NCBI GenBank assembly: GCA_038258215.1
Contig: JBBSQC010000011.1
Location: forward strand, 31,115-95,114
Reading direction: 5' to 3'
Source of the DNA: Fodinibacter sp038258215
Lineage (GTDB): Bacteria; Actinomycetota; Actinomycetes; Actinomycetales; Dermatophilaceae
Length of the DNA: 64,000 nucleotides
Every line of letters begins with the position of its first letter. Position 1 is the first letter of the stretch. A program made the translations under genes and the position numbers. Positions 36,466-42,995 of the stretch are shown here, one piece after another. The notes under the pieces are model-generated. The model was not told the DNA's origin. It did not search any database and saw only the letters and a list, made by a program, of their open reading frames with translations.

Positions 36466-37236
36466 CTAGGCGCTGCGCCGGATCTTGCCTTCGTACCTTT
36501 CTTCGAGTCCGCGGTTGTGTTCGTCGCCGCCGGGGATGTTTGCGGACAGGTAGAGGGGTGGGACCGTGCCGTCGGCGCCGAGGCGGTCGGCCACGCCCAT
36601 GGTGAGCAGCTGGGCGATGAACGCGCTGGTGATCGAGGAGACGGCACCGACCGGCACGCCGCCCGGGAGGGCCATGGTCGCGTCCCCGAACGGAGCCAGG
36701 TTGTCGATCACGACGTCGGCCACGTCGCAGAGGCGCTGGCCGCTGGCGTGCTTGGGCTCGACCGCCATGGTGTGAGCGAGCGAGGTGACGGCGATGACCG
36801 AATGCCCCTTCTCCTTGGCGAGGATGGCCAGACCGACGACCGAGCCGTTGACGCCGGAGTTGGACGCGATGGCGAAGACGTCTCCGGGGTGGATCGGCGA
36901 GAGGTCCCACAGGTCGCTCGCGATGGAGGGGTTGCGCTCCAGGGCCGACCCGCTGAGCGCCTCGACACCGAGGTCGCCACGCACCACCACGTCGCGCAGG
37001 GCGATCTTGTTGGTCGGGATCAGGCCGCCGGCGCGGCCGGCGATCTCCATCGCGAAGGCCTCGGAGTGGCCCGTGCCGAAGGCCTGGACCACGCAGCCGC
37101 GCGAGATGGCGTCGGACATCAGGTCGACGGCGCCGTCCAGGCCACCTCCCTGGGCCATGGTGGCGAGGGCTTCGATCCTGGACTGGACGACCTGGGCGTA
37201 GTCCTTGGTCAGGCCGGGAAGGCCGGGGCCGGTCAT
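36466..37236 (-). CDS. UPF0309-type SIS-domain protein
   Basis: The 256-residue single SIS-domain protein has FGTGHSEAFAMEIAGRAGGL as the phosphosugar loop and IASNSGVNGSVVGLAILAKEKGHSVIAVTSL as the second half. It matches the UPF0309 group found with sugar ABC systems in Actinobacteria. SIS proteins isomerise phosphosugars or bind them as sensors, and no catalytic assignment is known for this group. ATG 37236 overlaps the RpiR stop by ATGA. It is the second SIS enzyme of this operon, apart from the RpiR sensor domain. Confidence 0.85.
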   Translation of the reverse strand: MTGPGLPGLTKDYAQVVQSRIEALATMAQGGGLDGAVDLMSDAISRGCVVQAFGTGHSEAFAMEIAGRAGGLIPTNKIALRDVVVRGDLGVEALSGSALERNPSIASDLWDLSPIHPGDVFAIASNSGVNGSVVGLAILAKEKGHSVIAVTSLAHTMAVEPKHASGQRLCDVADVVIDNLAPFGDATMALPGGVPVGAVSSITSAFIAQLLTMGVADRLGADGTVPPLYLSANIPGGDEHNRGLEERYEGKIRRSA

Positions 37237-38231
37237 GGGGTCTCCTCGTGTCGGACGAACAGGGGTGCGGGCTCGAGCGTCCGTGCGGTCTGGGTCGGGC
37301 CCGCTGCTCCGGTCGGTCGCGCGCCCCGCCGCGGGCGGCGGTGGGTCGAGACGGCCGAGGCGGAGGCGGCCAGCTTGGCACTGGCCCGATCGAAGTTCTC
37401 CTGGGCGACGAGCAGGTAGAGCAGGTCGAGGATGAGGAGCAGACCGTGCTTGGCCGAGAGGTCGTCTGGCTGGAGGATCTGTTCGTTGACGGAGGTGATG
37501 ACGCTCCAGTCGGCGGACTCCGTGAGTGGCGCTGTGGGGTTGTTGGTGATGGCCACCGTGAGCGCACCGGCGCGTCGCGCCTCGGCAAGCATCTGAATGG
37601 TCTCCTCGGTCCGGCCGCTCGTGGAGATCCCGATCGCGACCGTGCCCGTCCCCTGGATGGCGGCGCTGGTCAACCCGGCATGAACCTCGGACCAGGCATA
37701 GGTGGTGATCCCGATGCGGTAGAGGCGGCCCTGCAGCTCCTCGGCCAGCATCGCGCTGCCGCCCACTCCGTAGATGTCCACGTGCGCACTTCGAGCGATC
37801 TGCCGCCCGATCTCGGCCATCATCACGAGGTCGACGGCGGCGGCAACCTCGTGCAGGGTCCGCACGTGGGCATTGATGAGCATGCTCAGCACACTCTCGG
37901 GGGAGTCGTCGGGCCCGAAGGCCCGACCGATCGCCGACGTCCACGTGTCCAGCGCAGCGCGCCGTCCGACGTCCTTGGCCAGGCCCACTCGAAAGGAGAC
38001 GTAGCCGCTGTAGCCGAGCGCGCGACAGAACCGGGTGACCGTTGCGGGAGATGTGCCGGCTGCCTCGGCCAGTTGCCCGATCGACATCTGGAGCGGGGCC
38101 TGTGGGTCGCCCAACACGTAGTCAGCGACCCTGGCCGTTGCTGCCGACAGTTCCGCGTGCATGGACCGGATCCGGTCGCCGACCCCGGACGGCTGCGCGA
38201 CTGGAGCGATGTCGACCTCAGTGGCGAGAAT
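37233..38231 (-). CDS. MurR/RpiR-family transcriptional regulator
   Basis: An N-terminal HTH_6 domain (QMSIGQLAEAAGTSPATVTRFCRALGYSGY) is followed by a SIS domain (IYGVGGSAMLAEELQ, GISTSGRTEETIQML) that senses a phosphosugar. The first ATG is at 38162 and gives 309 residues, but this cuts into the domain: residues VGDRIRSM before it are family-like. A strong GGGGAGG lies six bases before an in-frame ATT at 38231, which would give 332 residues; that start is given here with caution. It heads the sugar operon and probably represses it and the divergent kinase. Confidence 0.8.
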   Translation of the reverse strand: MLATEVDIAPVAQPSGVGDRIRSMHAELSAATARVADYVLGDPQAPLQMSIGQLAEAAGTSPATVTRFCRALGYSGYVSFRVGLAKDVGRRAALDTWTSAIGRAFGPDDSPESVLSMLINAHVRTLHEVAAAVDLVMMAEIGRQIARSAHVDIYGVGGSAMLAEELQGRLYRIGITTYAWSEVHAGLTSAAIQGTGTVAIGISTSGRTEETIQMLAEARRAGALTVAITNNPTAPLTESADWSVITSVNEQILQPDDLSAKHGLLLILDLLYLLVAQENFDRASAKLAASASAVSTHRRPRRGARPTGAAGPTQTARTLEPAPLFVRHEETP

Positions 38232-38270
38232 AATATTCCTCCCCTACGTCAAGCGCTGAGAATTTCTCTT
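38227..38270. promoter_or_regulatory. Candidate RpiR operators in the divergent promoter region
   Basis: Two short palindromes, GAATAATATTC (about 38227-38237) and GAGAATTTCTC (about 38260-38270), lie 33 bases apart between the RpiR gene and the BadF-type kinase gene. They are the most AT-rich bases in the region. RpiR proteins often bind GAA...TTC palindromes. TTGACG lies between them on the minus strand and could be a -35 element. Confidence 0.5.
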
Positions 38271-38340
38271 GCGGCCCAAGATAGGGCCTGGCCCTGCGGA
38301 GCACAAGGGACATGACGTGTTTGCCGGGCAGACTACGAGG

Positions 38341-39348
38341 ATGCGGACTCTCTTGGCCGTCGACGCCGGCGGCACCAGCACCCGGGCGGTGGTGGTCGAC
38401 CTTCTCGGTCGGTGCCACGGCTACGGGGCATCGGGCAGCGGGAACCCGACCTCGTCCGGCATCGTCCACGCGGTCGACTCCATCGTCGCCGCGGCCGAAC
38501 GCGCCTGCGCGACGCCCGGATCGGGGCTCTCCGGCCCCTCGCTGGCCGTCATCGCCCTCGCCGGTGAGCGCAGCGAGCCCTTCACCGAGCACCTCAGCGC
38601 CCGGCTCGGCCCCCTCGGCGTCACCGAGGTCCTGGTGCAGCCGGACCTCCTCGGAATGTTCCATTCCGGCACTCATCGCCGCGAGGGTTATGCCGTGATC
38701 GCGGGCACCGGAGCCATCGCTGCGCGGGTTCGTGACGGTCGCGTCGAGCACGTGGCGGGAGGCAACGGGTGGCTCCTCGGCGACACCGGCAGCGGGTACT
38801 GGATCGGTCAGCAGGTGGCTCGCGCCGCTGTGGCGGCCCTGGACGGTCTGGGTCCCCCGACCGCGCTCACCGCCCTGGTGCTGGATCACCTGGCGATCAC
38901 GGACGATCTCACCGGGGGTTCGGGTCGCCCACCGGCCCTGACGCGGCTGGTCTCGGTCCTGTACTCCCTGCGACCGGTTCAGCTGGCTCAGTTGGCGCCG
39001 CTCGCGTTCCAGGTCCCCGACGATGCTGTGGCCGGCCAGGTCGTGGTCGACGCCTCCGTTGCCCTGGCCGAGCTGCTCGCAGCCGTGCGCCGTCCCGACG
39101 TGACCGGACCGACGGTCGTGGGCGGAAGCGTCCTGGTGCGCGGACTGCTCTGTGCGCCAGACCGACTGCGACGTCGGCTGGCTCCGCTGGTTGAGGAGGG
39201 CCATCAGTTGACGGTCGTGTCCGACGGGGTCGTCGGAGCGGCCGTCCTGGCCTTGCGCAACGCCGACGTCCGGGTCGACGACATCCTGTTCGATGCGCTC
39301 CGCGCCGACGTCGACAGAGCGCGCACCGCTGCTCGGACGCACTGTTGA
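38341..39348 (+). CDS. BadF/BadG-family ATPase, N-acetylglucosamine kinase-like
   Basis: The 335-residue ASKHA-fold protein starts TLLAVDAGGTSTRAVVVDLLG (phosphate 1), has GSGNPTSSG typical of eukaryote-like GlcNAc kinases, AGTGAIAARV and GGNGWLLGDTGSGYWIG. It would phosphorylate an amino sugar, muropeptide sugar or similar. ATG 38341 lies in the divergent promoter region facing the RpiR operon, so both are probably co-regulated. With the ROK gene, the locus has two candidates for the first phosphorylation step. Confidence 0.85.
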   Translation: MRTLLAVDAGGTSTRAVVVDLLGRCHGYGASGSGNPTSSGIVHAVDSIVAAAERACATPGSGLSGPSLAVIALAGERSEPFTEHLSARLGPLGVTEVLVQPDLLGMFHSGTHRREGYAVIAGTGAIAARVRDGRVEHVAGGNGWLLGDTGSGYWIGQQVARAAVAALDGLGPPTALTALVLDHLAITDDLTGGSGRPPALTRLVSVLYSLRPVQLAQLAPLAFQVPDDAVAGQVVVDASVALAELLAAVRRPDVTGPTVVGGSVLVRGLLCAPDRLRRRLAPLVEEGHQLTVVSDGVVGAAVLALRNADVRVDDILFDALRADVDRARTAARTHC

Positions 39349-39354
39349 ACCGGA

Positions 39355-39375
39355 GCTTTCCACCGAACGGAAAGC
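39355..39375 (+). terminator. Hairpin after the sugar kinase gene
   Basis: GCTTTCC (39355-39361) and GGAAAGC (39369-39375) pair around a seven-base loop, six bases after the stop. No U-tract follows. Confidence 0.55.
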
Positions 39376-39458
39376 CCGTCCTCAGAAGCTCGTTGATCGC
39401 TCTGGGACGGCTGAGGCGGGAAGCGGAGTCGACATCGCTGTCACCGTTGGCGGGCCTC

Positions 39459-39480
39459 AACCGCCGACCTTCCGATTTTC
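39459..39480 (-). repeat. Left copy of tRNA-Phe fragment (candidate att site)
   Basis: These 22 bases are identical, in the same orientation, to 42319-42340 inside the tRNA-Phe gene, spanning anticodon loop to T-loop. Beyond the identity the T-arm stem GGCGG/CCGCC is still formed with a changed loop, while the acceptor strand is lost. This fits a degenerate attachment-site duplicate. Confidence 0.7.
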
Positions 39481-39932
39481 GGATGTACGCGTACGCGGAG
39501 GTCAGGGACCCTTTTCGAGGTGGCGTGCTACATCTCGGGCAGCGTCTCGCCATACCCTGCGACCCATATGTGACCGTTCGGATTGTCCCCCAACTGCTCC
39601 CCGCGTCCGCGCAGCACTCGATGTACTCGATGGTGCGTCTCAGTCCGACCGGGCGTCGGTGTTGTTGCCGAGGGCGCTGCGATGAACCCCCCTCATGGCA
39701 GGGGGATGTCAGTCGTCGGCGTCGGCGTGGTGTCGCGCCAAGCGGCCAAAGAGGGCGAGCTCGCTAGGCATCCGGACTCGCTCATCCGCAGATCCTTGGC
39801 GACCCGGAATACCGGCTCATCATGGGCATCATCGCCAGGTCAGGTGTCGGGAAGCGGGTCGGGCTACTCGCTGCGGTTTCGTGGGCTGCTCGCTTTTGCT
39901 CCAGAAACCCTCCGTCGGAGGAGCCGGCGGGT

Positions 39933-39955
39933 GCTCGTGGCCTTCGGCCACGAGC
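39933..39955. repeat. Perfect hairpin in gene-poor DNA
   Basis: GCTCGTGGCC and GGCCACGAGC pair around TTC. A second small palindrome, CCTCCG/CGGAGG, lies just before it (about 39910-39921). Either could be a terminator left from a lost gene. Confidence 0.75.
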
Positions 39956-40142
39956 TCGACCACATTGAGGGAGTCGCCGTGTCCACCGTGTCGCGTCACA
40001 CAGTTCTACGGGGCGCCGGTGGCCTGCCCATCATCGGGCTGCGGTCACCAAGTTTTTTGGCCGCTGCTGCCGCGGCCGCCTCGAACCTCACGCCGGCCGA
40101 GCTCGACGAGCGTCGCCTGCCCTGGGTGGACCTGCAGTCACA

Positions 40143-40535
40143 TCAGGCTCCCGCCGTGGTTTCGGTCGCGTTCAGGAACTGGACCAACACTGCGGCCTGG
40201 CTGATGTCGTAGCGCTTCGCTGCGGTCAGCAGGGTCAGTCCTGCAGGGCCGCAGACGCCGACGAGCCCGCGTAGGTGGGCCAGGGCAGCAGCCGGTTCCG
40301 CAGTGGTGAGCTCCGCGCGGTAGTGCCGCTCGAACTCCTCGAAGCGGGCTGGTTGGTGTCCGTACCAGGTGCGGAGTTGCGTCGACGGAGCGACCTCCTT
40401 GAGCCACTCGTCGATCTGGGCGCGCTCGTGGCTCAGTCCCCGCGGCCAGACGCGGTCGACGAGCACCCGGTACCCGTCCCCTGGCGCGGGCTCGTCGTAG
40501 ATCCTCTTCAGGCGCACGGGGTACCTCGATGCCAT
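40143..40535 (-). CDS. DUF488 family protein (YeaO-like)
   Basis: The 130-residue protein has VRLKRIYDEPAPGDGYRVLVDRVWPRGLSH, WLKEVAPST, LRTWYGHQPARFEEF and LLTAAKRYDISQA, a full match in order to the YeaO-type DUF488 proteins of about 120 residues. The function is not established. ATG 40535 follows GAGGAG at good spacing; a longer frame upstream has no family features. It lies inside the tRNA-Phe island and seems intact. Confidence 0.88.
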   Translation of the reverse strand: MASRYPVRLKRIYDEPAPGDGYRVLVDRVWPRGLSHERAQIDEWLKEVAPSTQLRTWYGHQPARFEEFERHYRAELTTAEPAAALAHLRGLVGVCGPAGLTLLTAAKRYDISQAAVLVQFLNATETTAGA

Positions 40536-40894
40536 GTCGTCCACTCCTCGAACAGTCGGAACCAGAATCTTCCCGAGGATCGCCGCTCGGTGTTGCTCGC
40601 TGCTGCGGCTCGCCGCCGCGGCACCCCAGCTCCGTCGGTGCCTCCCCTCCGCAAGCATCATCAGTTGTGGACGCCAGCGCTGTCCAGGTTGACCCCAGGG
40701 ACCATGCAGCGCCTAGTCGAGACCGATGCCGGGCAACCCGACAAGTGATCCAGCCATAGCCGCAACCATCGAGGGACGTGCCCCTCGCTGACCACCACCG
40801 GGCGCGCGACCGCGCGCGCAACCGCGCGGACCACCGAGCTCATGGACAACTCGACGGCGTTGCCCGACGGTGCCCGGCACGGCCTGCCACCCCG

Positions 40895-40984
40895 AAAGGT
40901 CGCACCGTCGTCAGGTGGGTCACCTCGATTGACCACAAGGTGATCGGCAGCCTGTGCTTCATCACCTCGTTTGCCTGGTTCCTC
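40895..40984 (+). pseudogene. Fragment of cytochrome c oxidase subunit I (ctaD) 5' part
   Basis: Thirty codons read KGRTVVRW, TSIDHKVIG and FITSFAWF, the sequence just before and into the first membrane helix of CtaD in actinobacteria. The similarity stops abruptly at the end of the helix, and the frame continues into unrelated sequence. No other part of the gene is seen nearby. It is best read as a gene fragment carried or trapped in the island. The rest of 40536-41024 holds no supported gene. Confidence 0.6.
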
Positions 40985-41024
40985 CAACCAGTCGACCCCG
41001 GGAGTGGGTTTGGCCCGGAAGGCG

Positions 41025-41429
41025 TCAGCGCGTGTCGGCCTCGGCCAGGAGGGCGGATGCGTGGCGCACCATGGCGTTGGCCTTCTCGACTGTGATGAGG
41101 GTCGAGGAGTAGTGCGCAGCGTCCTTGTCGGCAAGCAGGCGCCTGAGCTTGGCGGGAAGTGTGGTGTCCCGCAGCGCGACATCGCCGAGGAGATCCACCG
41201 CCTGACTGTGGTCCTGGCCCCGACTCCATGTGCCGAGACTGAGCCCGCAGATCGCATCGGCTGCGGCGATGCCACCTAAGACGGCCAGGGCGGCTGCGAC
41301 GTGCGCCTCACGGCGGTCCTCTGTGAGCACGAGTTCGGCGACCTCCAGGAACGCACGGGCCTGGTCACGGCGCGCGCGGCATTCGGCGGGCGTGCACGTG
41401 ACGACGCGACCAGAACGGCGTGGAGTCAT
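41025..41429 (-). CDS. HEPN-domain protein (candidate toxin of HEPN-MNT pair)
   Basis: The 134-residue all-helical protein has a short basic N-terminus, then helices ECRARRDQARAFLEVAELV, HVAAALAVLGGIAAADAICG and the C-terminal KDAAHYSS, VEKANAMVRHASALLAEA, the layout of small HEPN proteins. The catalytic R-X4-6-H of HEPN RNases is not seen exactly; there is K-X3-H-Y at that site. ATG 41429 overlaps the MNT gene stop by ATGA. In known pairs, HepT is an RNase toxin and MntA modifies it. Here the role is inferred from pairing. Confidence 0.75.
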   Translation of the reverse strand: MTPRRSGRVVTCTPAECRARRDQARAFLEVAELVLTEDRREAHVAAALAVLGGIAAADAICGLSLGTWSRGQDHSQAVDLLGDVALRDTTLPAKLRRLLADKDAAHYSSTLITVEKANAMVRHASALLAEADTR

Positions 41430-42052
41430 TGCAGCCCTCGAAGCACGTCGACGAGGCGCTCGCCGTAGATCGGAATGTCCTCGGCGCGCCATGAGTCAAC
41501 CAAGGGATCGCCCTCTTGGGCCATCTGCCCGAGAGTGGTGGGGGCGAGGTCGATCATGTGGGCGGCGTTGCCGGTCCATATCGAGATGCCTCGATCGAGG
41601 TCGTCGATCTGATGAAGCCACGTCTCCTCATCGGAGTCCGCGACGGCCCGGGGCCGGACGACCAGCACGTCGACGTCACTGTCCGAGTCGGCGGTCCCCC
41701 GTGCGAAGGACCCGAAGAGGCCTACGTGCATCGGTCTGACGTGCCAGCCGGCAACCTCCTCGCGGATCCTCGTGAAGATGTCATCTCTGACCCTGGTCAG
41801 CGCTTCGATGTGGCGTACGGCGACGTGCTCCCGGTTGAGGCGATACAGGGGGTACCGGGCGGGGGACTCGACGAGCACGACCCCCTGCCTGACCAGCCGC
41901 GCCAGCACCTTCCGAACCCCCTCATCACTGCTGTGGCCAAGACGCCGATGCACTTCGGCCGCGGTGCATCCTGCGGTCGTGGCCGACAAGACGTGCAGCA
42001 CTCCCGCATCCAGGGTGGGCGTCACGGTCGCGAGAGGAGATGACAGGTCCAT
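41426..42052 (-). CDS. MNT nucleotidyltransferase with N-terminal winged helix (candidate antitoxin)
   Basis: The 208-residue protein joins a winged-helix domain (residues about 15-80, with CTAAEVHRRLGHSSDEGVRKVLARLVRQG) to a minimal nucleotidyltransferase domain. The motif GSFARGTADSDSDVDVL is intact, with the serine and paired aspartates for metal and nucleotide. Stand-alone MntA antitoxins add AMP to HepT toxins; the added HTH would let this one also bind its promoter. The palindromic operator at 42073-42098 lies directly upstream. It is first in the pair, as usual for antitoxins that repress. Confidence 0.85.
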   Translation of the reverse strand: MDLSSPLATVTPTLDAGVLHVLSATTAGCTAAEVHRRLGHSSDEGVRKVLARLVRQGVVLVESPARYPLYRLNREHVAVRHIEALTRVRDDIFTRIREEVAGWHVRPMHVGLFGSFARGTADSDSDVDVLVVRPRAVADSDEETWLHQIDDLDRGISIWTGNAAHMIDLAPTTLGQMAQEGDPLVDSWRAEDIPIYGERLVDVLRGLQ

Positions 42053-42072
42053 GCGTAGACGATCCCACTATT

Positions 42073-42098
42073 GTTGACATGAGTCAACTATAGTTGTC
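42073..42098 (-). promoter_or_regulatory. Operator of the HEPN-MNT pair
   Basis: Half-sites GTTGAC (42073-42078), GTCAAC (42083-42088) and GTTGTC (42093-42098) occur every ten bases in alternating orientation, forming GTTGAC-ATGA-GTCAAC and CAACTATAGTTG. On the minus strand TATAGT could be the -10 and TTGACT a -35 of a second start. It lies 21 bases before the MNT start codon. The following 42102-42297 shows no gene. Confidence 0.65.
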
Positions 42099-42297
42099 GA
42101 CCACGGTGCCTGGTCGACGGACTCGGGAGTGCGACGTCGAACGCTCAGGGATCTGCCGGCGCATCTCATACGCCGTACCACGAGGACGTGCTGCGGAGGG
42201 AGGCACCGTTGTTGCCGTCCGTCAGCGAACGGTCCGCACGGACCGAACTACAGAAGCCGCGATCACCGCGCTGAAGACCTGGGACCTGCGGCTGTTG

Positions 42298-42374
42298 TGG
42301 TGGCCAGGGGCGGGGTCGAACCGCCGACCTTCCGATTTTCAGTCGGACGCTCGTACCAACTGAGCTACCTGGCC
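42298..42374 (-). tRNA. tRNA-Phe (GAA)
   Basis: A full cloverleaf reads on the minus strand: acceptor GGCCAGG/CCTGGCC, D-arm GCTC/GAGC, anticodon loop CTGAAAA (GAA), T-arm GGCGG-TTCGACC-CCGCC, discriminator A. The 3' CCA is encoded at 42298-42300. Its 3' side faces the island, and 22 of its bases recur at 39459-39480. Confidence 0.96.
42319..42340 (-). repeat. Right copy of tRNA-Phe fragment (candidate att site)
   Basis: This 22-base part of the intact tRNA gene is the source copy of the repeat at 39459-39480. It covers the anticodon loop, anticodon 3' stem, variable loop and T-stem, a usual target for tyrosine integrases. Confidence 0.7.
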
Positions 42375-42420
42375 GGATGACGCGGCGCGGCCGGATCTCT
42401 CCGTCCGCTCCGCACCGGAG

Positions 42421-42494
42421 CGACCCCGACGGGACTCGAACCCGCGACCTCCGCCGTGACAGGGCGGCGCGCTAACCAACTGCGCTACGGGGCC
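42421..42494 (-). tRNA. tRNA-Asp (GTC)
   Basis: Acceptor GGCCCCG/CGGGGTC, anticodon loop CTGTCAC (GTC), T-arm GCGGG-TTCGAGT-CCCGT and discriminator G give a normal 74-base tRNA. CCA is not encoded. It lies 46 bases upstream of tRNA-Phe, probably in one transcript with tRNA-Glu. Confidence 0.96.
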
Positions 42495-42517
42495 TTGGTG
42501 TGCAAGGCCTTCATGCG

Positions 42518-42590
42518 TATCCCCAACGGGATTCGAACCCGTGCTACCGCCGTGAAAGGGCGGGGTCCTGGGCCGCTAGACGATGGGGAC
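42518..42590 (-). tRNA. tRNA-Glu (TTC)
   Basis: Acceptor GTCCCCA/TGGGGAT (G-U at position 1-72), anticodon stem CCGCC/GGCGG with loop CTTTCAC (TTC), and T-arm ACGGG-TTCGAAT-CCCGT give a 73-base tRNA. It is the first of three tRNAs read leftward (Glu-Asp-Phe), a common actinobacterial order. Confidence 0.95.
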
Positions 42591-42731
42591 CCAACCTCAG
42601 GCTGGATCCTCATCGTCGCGCAGCGCGCAGCGCTCGGATCCGTCGAGGACTCGGAAAGCATAGGGGACACCCGGGGCGCCCACCAAAACGGCGACGCCCA
42701 GGCCCCGGCGCCCGCCCGCCACGCTCCTCGC

Positions 42732-42776
42732 CGTCAGCATGTGTTGACGGCGAGGGCTCGTCAGCATATGCTGACG
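42732..42776 (+). promoter_or_regulatory. Paired palindromic operators before the HTH/Clp-N genes
   Basis: CGTCAGCATATGCTGACG (42759-42776) is a perfect 18-base palindrome and CGTCAGCATGTGTTGACG (42732-42749) a near copy; centres are 27 bases apart. They end three bases before the ATG of the small HTH gene. Binding there would block its own transcription or translation start. Confidence 0.75.
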
Positions 42777-42779
42777 GAC

Positions 42780-42992
42780 ATGACCAGAACCGCCACGGAC
42801 CTCGCTCGCGACGTGGACAGCACCGACCCCCGGGTCGGTCTGCTCGCGGTCGCCGCGCTGGGTCGACTGCTCGACCAGCTCGAGTCCCTGCACGTCCGCC
42901 AGGCCCGAGCCAGGGGCTGGTCCTGGCAGGAGATCGCCGAAGCCCTCGGTGTCAGCAAGCAGACCGTCCACCGCAAGCACTCCCGGAGGTAA
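42780..42992 (+). CDS. Small helix-turn-helix regulator
   Basis: The 70-residue protein has a helical first half (VGLLAVAALGRLLDQLESLHVRQARARG) and an HTH of the WSWQEIAEALGVSKQTVHRKH type, ending in basic residues. It probably binds the two palindromes directly upstream and controls itself and the Clp-N gene three bases downstream. An in-frame ATG at 42768 lies inside the perfect operator and would add four residues. This HTH plus Clp-N pairing recurs in actinobacteria as far as I recall. Confidence 0.82.
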   Translation: MTRTATDLARDVDSTDPRVGLLAVAALGRLLDQLESLHVRQARARGWSWQEIAEALGVSKQTVHRKHSRR

Positions 42993-42995
42993 GCC

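Larger units (their letters stand above)
39376..40142. other. Gene-poor stretch; no supported gene
   Basis: About 770 bases hold no frame that I can match to a protein family. A frame at 39706-40212 with a GGGGG leader could make 168 residues, but it runs antisense into the DUF488 gene and has low-complexity, shadow-like composition. The stretch contains the left tRNA-Phe fragment (39459-39480) and a perfect hairpin (39933-39955). It looks like decayed mobile DNA. Confidence 0.6.
39459..42340. mobile_element. Remnant island at tRNA-Phe
   Basis: A 2.86-kb segment is bounded by the direct 22-base tRNA-Phe repeat. It holds a DUF488 gene, a cytochrome oxidase subunit I fragment and a HEPN-MNT pair with its operator, plus gene-poor DNA. 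No integrase, relaxase or replication gene is visible, so it would be a shrunken remnant. An alternative is a partial tRNA duplication without integration. Confidence 0.5.

Noticed and set aside
34945..38231. Maltose-type ABC operon
   Set aside because: No glucosidase or amylase genes; RpiR, SIS and ketose-bisphosphate aldolase genes favour an amino-sugar or ketose route.
39706..40212. 168-codon frame with a G-rich leader as a gene
   Set aside because: No family-like motifs, antisense overlap with the well-supported DUF488 gene, and composition typical of shadow frames in GC-rich DNA.
40536..41024. An intact gene on either strand between DUF488 and HEPN
   Set aside because: Frames are Arg/Pro-rich shadows; only the short ctaD-like piece is recognisable.
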